Below, one piece after another: positions 33,146 through 41,600 of a stretch of 56,093 bases of DNA. The notes beneath the pieces are model-generated. The model was not told the DNA's origin. It did no database searches and saw only the letters and a program-made list of their open reading frames with translations. Source of the DNA: a virus; IMG/VR virus record IMGVR_UViG_3300021962_000005, positions 1 to 56,093 of that record. One strand, written 5' to 3'. Position 1 is the stretch's first letter, and each line of letters begins with the position of its first letter. The translations under genes were made by a program, and so were the position numbers.

Positions 33146-34051
33146 TTAGGTCGGGATCGCGCCGTAGATGGCACGCCAGTTGTAGTAGCCGAACGAGTAA
33201 CGCTCGTAGCCCTTCACTAGCAAATTGTCTGTAGTGAAGTCGACTTGCATGTCTGTTTCAAACTTGATGCGCTCCATGTAGGAGAGACCATCAATGTTCG
33301 TCAGCAGGAACCATGCGCGAGCGTTGGTCAGATAGTCGTTGACCATATAACCTTCCGGCAGGCCACCCGCAGTCGACATGATCGCGTTGACGTCGTTGTC
33401 GGCAGTACCCGGACGCAACTCAGTCTTCGTCAGGCGGATTGCAACCGGCTCAAGAGCCGGCGGAACAACCAGACGACGACCACGAGCGAACACCTTCAGG
33501 CCGGCCTGATCGCGGAAGTTAGTACGAATGGCAATCATGCCGTTCAGCAGCGTAGCTTCGTTCAGGTCGTTGGTGGTGTAGTTCGACACCGAACCACCAT
33601 CAATCGGGTGATCTGCAGCAACCAGAGCCTTGCCGTCACCGCCGATAGACGCATTGTACGTCGTGGAGGTGTTCAGCACGTTTGAGCCGTAGATTTCCTT
33701 GGTCTGCTGGAAGGACTCCATCAGGCCGAGGTTCGACGGAGCGAACTGGCTCTTGTACAGGTTGTCGTCAATGGCCTTGCGAGTGATCGCGTAGCCCAGA
33801 CCGATCTCGACGTGCTCCTGATTGTAGATGAAACGCTCGCCAGCGCCGTTATCAAACGACGTCTGACCGCCTTCAGTCTTCAACTGAGCGTAGCCAAGGA
33901 AGCGCATTTCAGCGGTGCGTTCCAGAGCCATCTTCGAGTCGTGCTTCGTGAAGATCTTGTCGTACTGCGACGGGATCTGCTCGTACTTGCCTTCAATGCC
34001 ACGGAGACCGGGCAGGAGAAGGTCTTTAATGGAACTGAGATTTACAGCCAT
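33146..34051 (-). CDS. Major capsid protein (Mu gpT-like)
   Basis: A 301-residue protein matching the Mu-like major head subunit pattern: an N-terminal region with FTKHDSKMALERTAEM, the E-loop-like segment with SFDNGAGERFIYNQEHVEIGLGYAITRKAIDDNLY, a central HPIDGG motif, an RGRRLVVPPALEPVA strand and a C-terminal WRAIYGAIPT. There is no delta domain for scaffolding at the N-terminus, fitting the separate scaffold-like gene at 35415-36344. The ribosome binding site is AAAAGGAG. Terminators flank this gene and the preceding one, consistent with abundant expression. Confidence 0.88.
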   Translation of the reverse strand: MAVNLSSIKDLLLPGLRGIEGKYEQIPSQYDKIFTKHDSKMALERTAEMRFLGYAQLKTEGGQTSFDNGAGERFIYNQEHVEIGLGYAITRKAIDDNLYKSQFAPSNLGLMESFQQTKEIYGSNVLNTSTTYNASIGGDGKALVAADHPIDGGSVSNYTTNDLNEATLLNGMIAIRTNFRDQAGLKVFARGRRLVVPPALEPVAIRLTKTELRPGTADNDVNAIMSTAGGLPEGYMVNDYLTNARAWFLLTNIDGLSYMERIKFETDMQVDFTTDNLLVKGYERYSFGYYNWRAIYGAIPT

Positions 34052-34066
34052 TGGTCCTTACTCCTT

Positions 34067-34648
34067 TTAGCCGACACTAAGCAGTTGCTTAGTAGAGACG
34101 TTGTTGAAGGCTACAACAACACGATTGTACGCGCCTGCCTCGGTCCCCGGAGCACCCGGAGGGGCCGTGACGAGATCGACGATACGGAAAGGCAGCGTGT
34201 TGGTCGTGGCTTTGGTGCTCATGTCGATATAAGCGCCAGAGAGGCCGTTAGCCGTCGTGCCAATGCCGATTGCAAAACCAACGTTGCTGTTGATGTCGCC
34301 AAAGGCAGCGCCGGTTGCGTCGGTCTGGACAACGAACTTGGCGTTCGGATCGTTTACGACGTAAGCGGTGACGTCCGCAGAGGCGTCGGCACCGGGCCAG
34401 TAGTTGGACCATACGGTGCGCTTCTGAGCGACAGAAAGATACTTACAACCGACAAAAATTCCTGCAACCTGCACAGAGTTCGACGCCGCCTGTGCGATGT
34501 AACCGGTATTCAGCGGAACGACGGGGTCACCGCTGAACACAGCGTTCGTGTCGTCCTTGTCAATGACCATCGACACCTGCTCGAAAGTGGGAGCAGAGCC
34601 GGTGCCACTGGCTTGGCTAAAACCGAAGGGCGTATTGCTATTCGCCAT
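34067..34648 (-). CDS. Capsid-associated (decoration/stabilisation) protein
   Basis: A 193-residue protein. ATG 34648, with GGAGATACCGTA upstream, is preferred to a farther start at 34690. It reads MANSNTPFGFSQASGTGSAPTFEQ, a pattern frequent just upstream of capsid genes in podoviruses, then beta segments including VCKYLSVAQKRTVWSNYWPG-like VAGIFVGCKYLSV and YVVNDPNAKFVVQTD. It lies between a terminator and the major capsid gene, so the pair is probably co-expressed as the most abundant virion proteins. A role as capsid decoration is inferred. Confidence 0.72.
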   Translation of the reverse strand: MANSNTPFGFSQASGTGSAPTFEQVSMVIDKDDTNAVFSGDPVVPLNTGYIAQAASNSVQVAGIFVGCKYLSVAQKRTVWSNYWPGADASADVTAYVVNDPNAKFVVQTDATGAAFGDINSNVGFAIGIGTTANGLSGAYIDMSTKATTNTLPFRIVDLVTAPPGAPGTEAGAYNRVVVAFNNVSTKQLLSVG

Positions 34649-34791
34649 TACGGTATCTCCTATTGAAGGATTGCCTCGATCATCGCGCACCGGGGCGACT
34701 AGCGGCTATTTTCAAGATTAACTCTCCACACCGGGGGAGAGCGGGTCATAGACCTTGTTAACAAGATATTGGTTAATAATGTAAAAGTAAA

Positions 34792-34817
34792 GGGCCGCGT
34801 ATTTGCGGCCCTTTTTT
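34792..34817. terminator. Bidirectional terminator-like hairpin upstream of capsid genes
   Basis: GGGCCGC and GCGGCCC form a perfect 7-bp stem around a 6-base loop. T6 follows on the plus strand, and TTTACTTTT follows on the minus strand, where the late operon runs. It separates the scaffold/packaging genes from the capsid genes. The 140-bp gap between 34690 and 34834 may also hold a capsid promoter, but no convincing -35/-10 pair was found. Confidence 0.75.
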
Positions 34818-34834
34818 GTTGTAATTCCAAAGAT

Positions 34835-35404
34835 TTACAGGTCTTCTGGAATTGGCATGTCAAAGCTCTTTTTGATTTTCGGAGCAACACGCGGATCATC
34901 TCGCGACAATGTGCCTTCCGGCGTCCCTGCGAGCTGGGCCTCTTTGACCCGTACCTGCTGGCGTGCGCGGCGCAATTCAATGGACCTGATCTCTTCGGAA
35001 ATCTCCGTTGGACGCTCCATCAGCACCATACCCTTGCGCTCGATAGTGTTGCCGGCCCAGCCCTTTGGCATCATCGCCATGTGATCCCTGTCGCGGTCGA
35101 GCGGCACTGCCTCCCAGCCTTCGCGTGCAAGCTGCGTGATGTAGGCAGGATCCTCTTCGTTCCACACCTTGTGGCGCTTCCACTCGTAGGTCCAACCATC
35201 CGGCACCAGACTGGCGGGGACATAAAACTCGTCAGTCCCCTCGTCCAGATCACCCAGATGCTGCTTTAGTTCTGCGGCACGGGCCGCTGCGCGGGCGCGG
35301 GGGTCCATGTCCTTTGCCGCCGGACGAGCCGGTTCTTCACGCTCTACTACGGGTGCTGATGCCGCCCGCTGCTCTTCGATTGCTTTTTGAAACTTGCTAA
35401 CCAT
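34835..35404 (-). CDS. Conserved structural-operon protein of unknown function
   Basis: A 189-residue protein. An N-terminal charged helical segment (residues 1-55, E/R/A-rich) precedes a compact region with the motif VPASLVPDGWTYEWKRHKVWNEEDPAYITQLAREGWEAVP, then a helical arginine-rich stretch (ELRRARQQVRVKEAQLAG) and an acidic tail. The GWTYEWKR...WEAVP block is, from memory, common in phages just before capsid genes. The preceding gene is the scaffold-like protein, so an assembly factor is plausible. Confidence 0.7.
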   Translation of the reverse strand: MVSKFQKAIEEQRAASAPVVEREEPARPAAKDMDPRARAAARAAELKQHLGDLDEGTDEFYVPASLVPDGWTYEWKRHKVWNEEDPAYITQLAREGWEAVPLDRDRDHMAMMPKGWAGNTIERKGMVLMERPTEISEEIRSIELRRARQQVRVKEAQLAGTPEGTLSRDDPRVAPKIKKSFDMPIPEDL

Positions 35405-35414
35405 AACCCTCTCC

Positions 35415-36344
35415 TCAGTTCAGGCGACCTTCTTTGCGAAGCAACATTTTGTTCTTCGCGTACTCTTGTTCTGTCATGCCAAGGTCTCTGGCCGTCTCGG
35501 CCTCCTCCCGGCTCAGACGCACGACATTGGGCCGAGACCCGCCGCCACTACCAGACCTGCTGACAGGCGCTGCAGGGGGCGCAGAACGCCTCTGCGTGGG
35601 CTTTGCTGCCGCCGACATTGGCTCGTCATCGTCTTCTTGGACAGTAATCCGCTTGCCGAGACCCATTGTGTCTTCGATCTTGTGGAAATAGTCGTCCGTG
35701 TCGGGCGAATAGCCGTCGGCGACCGCCAGATTGTGTGCGGCGACCATTTTCTGAAAGAGACGCGGGTCTTCGGCACACTGCGGGTTCTTACGCACCCATT
35801 CGGCGCTTCGCGGCGACAACTGCGACGCGAGACTTTCGACCGGATCCATGGGCGGCTCATACTGCTGCCGAGGAGCGTTTTCCATAGCCTGCCGTCCGCG
35901 TTCCAGCTCCATAAGTCGGTTTGCATTGACAGACATGCCCTCCTGTATCTCAGCAGCCTTCTCGTAGTCGCCAACAGCCATCGCTTCACTGTAGCCGTGT
36001 CGCAGGATTTCGCTGTTTCGCTTTACAGTCTCAATCGCATTGACAACCAAGTGGTAGTTGGTGTCCTGCGTTTCGTTTGCTGCGTTTACAGCGTACTGCT
36101 GGGCGATTCTGGCCTGCTTTTCCGCCTCAAATCGAGCCTGACGCTCGGCCTCAAGGCGGCTTTTAAGCTCCTGAATGCCGTCTTCAGGGGCAATTATGTC
36201 GCTTTCGTCGTCATCTTTAACGACTTCAACGTCATCCTTGCTTGACCGTGCTACTTTTTCGTCCTTTTCGTCGGCGACAACCTCCAACGGAGCGTTTTTT
36301 TCGTCGTCCAACGGCACGTCGACGTGTTCATCTTTATTAGCCAT
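35415..36344 (-). CDS. Probable scaffolding protein
   Basis: A 309-residue protein. ATG 36344 is chosen because GTGAGGGAG gives a good leader; a farther start at 36419 would overlap the GroES-like gene. Residues 1-70 are strongly acidic (DVPLDDEKN, VVKDDDESDI), 70-170 form a long charged coiled coil (KSRLEAERQARFEAEKQARIAQQY), and the C-terminal region is proline/serine-rich, then basic (RLSREEAETARDLGM). Acidic, helical, low-complexity proteins of this size next to capsid genes are typically scaffolds that are lost or degraded during maturation. No prohead protease was found. Confidence 0.7.
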   Translation of the reverse strand: MANKDEHVDVPLDDEKNAPLEVVADEKDEKVARSSKDDVEVVKDDDESDIIAPEDGIQELKSRLEAERQARFEAEKQARIAQQYAVNAANETQDTNYHLVVNAIETVKRNSEILRHGYSEAMAVGDYEKAAEIQEGMSVNANRLMELERGRQAMENAPRQQYEPPMDPVESLASQLSPRSAEWVRKNPQCAEDPRLFQKMVAAHNLAVADGYSPDTDDYFHKIEDTMGLGKRITVQEDDDEPMSAAAKPTQRRSAPPAAPVSRSGSGGGSRPNVVRLSREEAETARDLGMTEQEYAKNKMLLRKEGRLN

Positions 36345-36355
36345 CTGTTTCTCCC

Positions 36356-36739
36356 TCACCAAACCTGATCCGGGTGCGCAATGCGACCGCGGAACGAAAT
36401 ATCGTCCAAAATTCGGCACAAAACCCCATTGATGGTGATGTTCCAGCCGTCAGACGGGCGGAAAAACAGCCAATCGCCGACGTTTATCTCTTTCCCGTCA
36501 AACCATTTACCGTCACTCTCTTCAAAGGCGCTGTGCCCCTTGGCCAAAACAAGGCCGACCTTCGACTGAAAGCGGTCTTCCTTGGTATCGAGCAGGATGC
36601 CGCCGCGTGTTTTCTCTGGGCGGATGTAGACGCCAACCAAAACCTGCGTGTTGAACATCTCGATTTTGCTTATGTCGCCGATTTCCCTGCGCAAGGCGTC
36701 GGCGGGATCGGCTTCATGAAGCATTGCTATCTTCGACAT
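36356..36739 (-). CDS. GroES-like co-chaperonin
   Basis: A 127-residue protein with a GroES beta-barrel pattern: VLVGVYIRPEKTRGGILLD, where the KTRGGI segment matches the mobile loop that ends GGIVL in GroES, followed by SKVGLVLAKG, VGDWLFFRPSDGW and VLCRILDD. The W/F-rich segment replaces the conserved bacterial roof loop. The protein is slightly longer than GroES (97 residues). Phage-encoded co-chaperonins such as T4 gp31 help host GroEL fold the capsid protein, and its position beside the scaffold and capsid genes fits this. Confidence 0.82.
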   Translation of the reverse strand: MSKIAMLHEADPADALRREIGDISKIEMFNTQVLVGVYIRPEKTRGGILLDTKEDRFQSKVGLVLAKGHSAFEESDGKWFDGKEINVGDWLFFRPSDGWNITINGVLCRILDDISFRGRIAHPDQVW

Positions 36740-36751
36740 ACTCGTCCTCTC

Positions 36752-36964
36752 TTATCCGGTACGCTCTTTCTGCTCACACACACGGTTCGCCTCGTCGCAC
36801 AACTCCAGAGCGAGCCTGAGACCCGCTACAACCCCAACTTGGTTGCGATATGCAGCGAAATCAACAGTACCGTTGCCGAGCGCAAGATTTTCCTTGCGGG
36901 CTTCAACGGCCTCTTGGATGAGCTTTTTAAGCTCATGCTCAAAAAAGGACTGGTATGTAAACAA
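36752..36964 (-). CDS. Small conserved helical protein
   Basis: A 70-residue protein. The start is TTG at 36964, with AGAGGGGG placed just upstream; the frame extends farther upstream but only through the end of the 498-residue gene. It is helical and acidic (FEHELKKLIQEAVEARKENL), with VGVVAGLRLALELCDEANRV near the C-terminus, a pattern common in small phage proteins near the portal. It precedes the GroES-like gene by 12 bases. No specific function can be assigned. Confidence 0.6.
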   Translation of the reverse strand: MFTYQSFFEHELKKLIQEAVEARKENLALGNGTVDFAAYRNQVGVVAGLRLALELCDEANRVCEQKERTG

Positions 36965-37079
36965 AGAGAGCCCCCTCTTTACGCCCCCTCGGTAGAGTGA
37001 GACGGCCAGCGCGAGAGGGCGAACGCCGACCGTCTCTTGTCTGCCGGAGAGCCATGTCCTATCTCTCCGGGCAAACGCC

Positions 37080-38576
37080 TTACCGCTTTGCCTTCTGCAG
37101 TGCGGTCTTCTGTAGACGTCCTTCACCCGAACCAGCGCCCGCAGTCAAATCAGCGGCGGACTTAACCACAGTCCGGCCACCGCGCTTGCGGCCCATTGCA
37201 GCCATGAGGCCCGGGGGAAGAGCACCAGCGCCCGGAAGCGGAGGTGGCGGAGCACCAGCGCCCGGAGGTATGCCCATGCCCGGCGGAAGGCCAGCACCAG
37301 CGCCCGGAGGAGGCATTACTGGCGACGGCTGACCGCCCGGCTCGCCCGGAGGCGGCTGCATGTCCGCGCCCCGCGGCGGTGCGGTGTTGATGATGACGTT
37401 GACGTTGGTCTTACCCTTCTTGGTACGGCCACCGGACTTCCGCATCATTGCGCCGGGGTTCTGCATGCCGCGGAGCGGGCCTGCGGGATTCTGCAGGGCA
37501 CGCATGATCGCCGCAACGTCCTGCTGGCCATTCATAGACGGCGTGGCCGGCATTGCGCCACCCATGCCGAGGCCGCCACCATAGAACTTGCCGGGGCGCT
37601 CTGCCTTGCCGCCCTTCTTCAAGCCCTTCATGCTCTCCTGCTTGTCATGCTTCTTGTCCATGTCGGATGCTTCCCAATCCTTCATCGACATCTTGTGCTT
37701 CTTGGCGAGCTTCTTGTCCTGCGCCTCGTCCTTTTTGGAGCCTTCAAACTTCTCGGCCTTGCCGCCTTTTTTGTATGGACTGCCCGAAGAGCCAACGCCA
37801 AAGTTCATCATCTTGTCAGACACCATGCCAAGACGCGGATCCATAACCAGCTGGCCCATCGGTCCGCCGTTCATCTTCTTTCTGCGTCCACCCTTTTTCA
37901 TGCCGGTCTGGGCGCTCTCCAACTCCTGCCGGTATTCTTTGGATGTCATCTCATTAAGAAGATCGGGACCGACAGTGCGAGACTGCGACGGCGTCACACT
38001 CTCGCTGCGGCGCACTGTGGTTTTTGGAGCTGCGGCAGCAGCGGCTGCGGCTGCGGCTTTATCTATAGCGTCGCGTTCTTTTGCGGTATAACGGATACCA
38101 GCATCGCCAGTGAATGTGCTCTTTGGCCCTGTTCCCAACTTGGCATCAATTCGTTCCCGAGCCGTCATGGGCGGAACGGCGCTCCCGCCATCTTCCTTCT
38201 TTGCGCGGCCACCCTTCTTCATGCCGCCGACGTGCTTGACGCCTTCGCGCTCTTCGTTAGCTTTCTTCTTATTGCTGTTAGCAGTAGCGATGGCGAAGTC
38301 CTTGGCCTCTTTCTTCTCCTCATTGACGAGGCGGCCGCCAGCCTTGCGAGCCTTGCGGCCAGCGTGCTTGACGCCTTCCGCACCCTTGGCCTTCAGGCCG
38401 GACTTCTTGACAGCCGGATCCTTCGACAGGGGCCGCATGCCGGCCTTCACGCCAGCGTTCAGCGGGCTGGCGGGGGACCAGTTCTGGCTGCCGGGGTTTT
38501 CGTCGCCGCCACCGGCCATGCGCCGGGCTTTGGACTTGAGGGCCTCTCGGGCCTTCTTTGCAATATCATAATACAT
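37080..38576 (-). CDS. Lysine/glycine-rich virion protein with KKGG repeats
   Basis: A 498-residue, mostly low-complexity protein. The N-terminus (MYYDIAKKAREALKSKARRMAGGG) is basic. Throughout are KKGGK/R motifs (for example MKKGGRAKK, YKKGGKAEK, LKKGGKAER), an alanine run, GVKH-AGRK repeats, and from about residue 400 a proline/glycine-rich stretch (PPPGAGAGLPPGMGIPPG). The high positive charge suggests DNA binding inside the capsid, and the repeats resemble those in other proteins of the same operon. No enzyme motif was found. The reading frame is uninterrupted, and its neighbours are packed on both sides. Confidence 0.7.
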   Translation of the reverse strand: MYYDIAKKAREALKSKARRMAGGGDENPGSQNWSPASPLNAGVKAGMRPLSKDPAVKKSGLKAKGAEGVKHAGRKARKAGGRLVNEEKKEAKDFAIATANSNKKKANEEREGVKHVGGMKKGGRAKKEDGGSAVPPMTARERIDAKLGTGPKSTFTGDAGIRYTAKERDAIDKAAAAAAAAAAPKTTVRRSESVTPSQSRTVGPDLLNEMTSKEYRQELESAQTGMKKGGRRKKMNGGPMGQLVMDPRLGMVSDKMMNFGVGSSGSPYKKGGKAEKFEGSKKDEAQDKKLAKKHKMSMKDWEASDMDKKHDKQESMKGLKKGGKAERPGKFYGGGLGMGGAMPATPSMNGQQDVAAIMRALQNPAGPLRGMQNPGAMMRKSGGRTKKGKTNVNVIINTAPPRGADMQPPPGEPGGQPSPVMPPPGAGAGLPPGMGIPPGAGAPPPPLPGAGALPPGLMAAMGRKRGGRTVVKSAADLTAGAGSGEGRLQKTALQKAKR

Positions 38577-38621
38577 CGCGTGTTTCTCCTTGGAGTGTTG
38601 CCGGGCGTCCCCGGTCGCTGC

Positions 38622-41600
38622 CTAATCCTTGCTTGGCTCCGGCAGCGGAGAACCAATTTCTGAAGAACCTTGATCCGACGAAAGCACTGCGCCTGCACCC
38701 AAAGCCGCGGGTAAAAGACTGCGGATCGTCAGCATATCATATACCGGATGCTCTTTACCTTTTGAGTATATCCTTCCAACCTCGTTGCCGGGGTACACAT
38801 TGCCTTGCGTTGTTGGTTTAAGCCGTGGCTCGCTTTTCTGATTGGGATATTTTTCAAGATCAACGCCTTTAGGAAAATCTGCTCCAAGGGCGAAGTAGTG
38901 TTTTTGTCTATTTTCTGCGCTAACTAGGGTGGACACGTTCTCATATCCCTTCGGAACGTCTATCCACTTCCATCCGGTACTTTTCCTGTAAAGATTTGTT
39001 TTTGTTTTTGCGCTCCCCTTACCGGGAGAACCCGTAACTTCTGCCTGAACCGGATCCACCATAAATATAGGTTTTCCATCTGGAGTTACGCCAATGACAG
39101 CGCGAGACGGCTTCATACCAGTCAATATTTCTCCAGTGGCAGGATCAATATATTCTCCTCCCGGCGGCCTTGCTCCTTCAGGAAACATTCTTTCGGGTTT
39201 AGGGAATACTTTTTTCCCGCCTCTAACAAGATTGAGTGCCGCTTCCAGTGCGTCAGAGACAACCTTGCCCCTGCCCGCATAGCCTTCGCGCTCCTCTACC
39301 GGTCCGCCGTGGGCGTAACCGAGCATTGCATCAATTATGTCTTTATGTGTTGTCTTCTCACCAGCGGTCTTATCCCAAATCTCATGATGCGTGAGATGTT
39401 GGCGAAGTGGCTCATACTCCGAAGGCAAACCCAAGTTCATCGCCTTTTGCCGAGCAGCAAGGCGATCTACACCCTCCAATGCCCCAAAAGATTTTTGCCC
39501 CTGAAAAGACCTACCTAAAATTTTTTTAGAGGCTTCTGTCGGCATGCCAGTATGTAAAATGATTTGACGAGCATCTAATGTAGGAAGATCGCCACGACCG
39601 AGCGTTGCTGCATAGAAGCCGGATTTAGCAGGGCCGATGCCGCGCAAATCAGAAGTAAACGCTCTCCATTCGTCTGGAGACGACGCGCCCTGACCGCCAC
39701 GGTAAATCAAATCGTTAGCTTTTTCTGCTCGTCCGGGTAAGTTCCTGACGGCAAAATCCATAGCTTCTGCCTGTCGGTTTTGAAGACCGAACCCACGAAT
39801 TAGATTCATTGCCTGATCAACAGTGTCTTGAGACAGATTACCTTTTACCCCTTCATCAAGAAACTTTTGCCCCGCAGCAGACTTTAGCCATTCTGCCCAC
39901 GCCCCTTCTGGACGAATTTTTGCTTCTGCGTCAGCAAGAGGCAGGCCAGACAGAGAACGGATCTTATTTGTGTCAGAGGCACGGCGCTGGATGCTGGCCA
40001 TTGTAGTCGTATAAGCCTTGAGCAAATCCCGATCTGTTATGTCGCCCTTTCGACCTTTCTCGATCATCTCGCGCATAAAGTCGCCATATTTTAGAACGTG
40101 CGGAGATATTTCAGTAGAACCAACATCTTTTGCGACATCAGAAACCGGACGCCATTGCCAATCCTTGATCTTTGTAGACTCCGGATCTTTGAACGTCTTC
40201 AGGTTATCTAAAATCTTACGCAACGCCTTCGACACGACTGCGCTACCGCCCGCATAGCCGTCGCGCTCTTCTACCGGTCCGCCGTGGGCGAAGCCGTATT
40301 TTTTTATCCGTTCTACAGCATTACCAACGCTGTTTATGAACTCTTCATTTATCGGTTGTGCTTGTTTCTGTTCGGTGAACATTTTTCTTGAGGAACTCCG
40401 ACCACGCGAATCCGGAGACATTGGGTGCATGATCTCGCCAGATTTTGTTCTTCGACCCAGTAGATCAAGCGTCGGTGTCGGCGCTACGTCCTGTGTTGGT
40501 AGTAGGGGAACATCCATAGTGTATCTTCCAGCAGATACACTGGGATAAGTTGGATGTTCAAAAACAAGAGACGGCTTCACTTTACCGGCAGTGTCGAACT
40601 CAACTATTCTTCCTCCAAGAACATTTTGCGGAGATACTTTAAATTCAGGGTCACTTACTGCAGCGCGAGTCACACCTACGTTTGGAAAACCAAGTTTTTG
40701 CCACTCAGTCTTTTCCATTAACTTCATAAGGTCTGCCCTATGAGTAGCGCTCGTAAAAATATTTGCGGCTTTAAGAGCATCTTCTTCTGTTTTTATGTTT
40801 AATATGCCCGGCCAATTTTCTTTCATCAGATTGGCTACTCTTTCTCTATCTTCTACTTTTTGAACGAATGTTCCTTTCTTTACAGCAGCATCAAAAGCCT
40901 TTGCAGCTTTCTTTGTTATTTTAGACCCCGGTATCTGAGACATCATAGCATTAAAAAAATCGACGGAGCTATCGACCGCCGTTGGACCCATCGGGGAATA
41001 CACACCAAAAACTGGCCCTCGTTCACTAAGAGCCGCTATTTTGTTTTCAAACGAAGTCGTGTGACTGGGGGCGTTTGCCCACACTGCTCCGGGGTTACCC
41101 TCCAACATATATTTTGGGCCACCATGTAATTTAACCGCCCACGCGGTTGGCTGCCCATTTATAGAAGTTAAAACTCCCTGATTTAAACGGTCACCGCCAA
41201 CATTTAGAAATGATCCGCCTTTACCAACGTTGTAGAAATCTTCCCAGCTACCTTGTTTTGGACGATGAGGTACTATGCCGGGAAGAGGAGATATGTCTGC
41301 AGTCACATCTGAAACAGCCATTGGAGGCTTTGTCTTAAAGTATGTTCCACTGCCAAACTCAGAACCGCTTGGCACCTTGTAAGTTTCTAAGATACGAAGA
41401 GCCTCTTTTACAATTTCTGGGTCAGAGGATAACGGGCTTAGAAGTTTATTCCGAGCAGATATTTGGGCAGCAACTTTTGCAAGATCCGCTTCTGACGGAG
41501 CGACGGCATTATAGGTCTGAGACCCCAACCCACTATTGTGCCCTATAACCGCAGAAGCTATCTTTTTCGCTATATCTAATTTTCCTGCTTCAGCATCATC

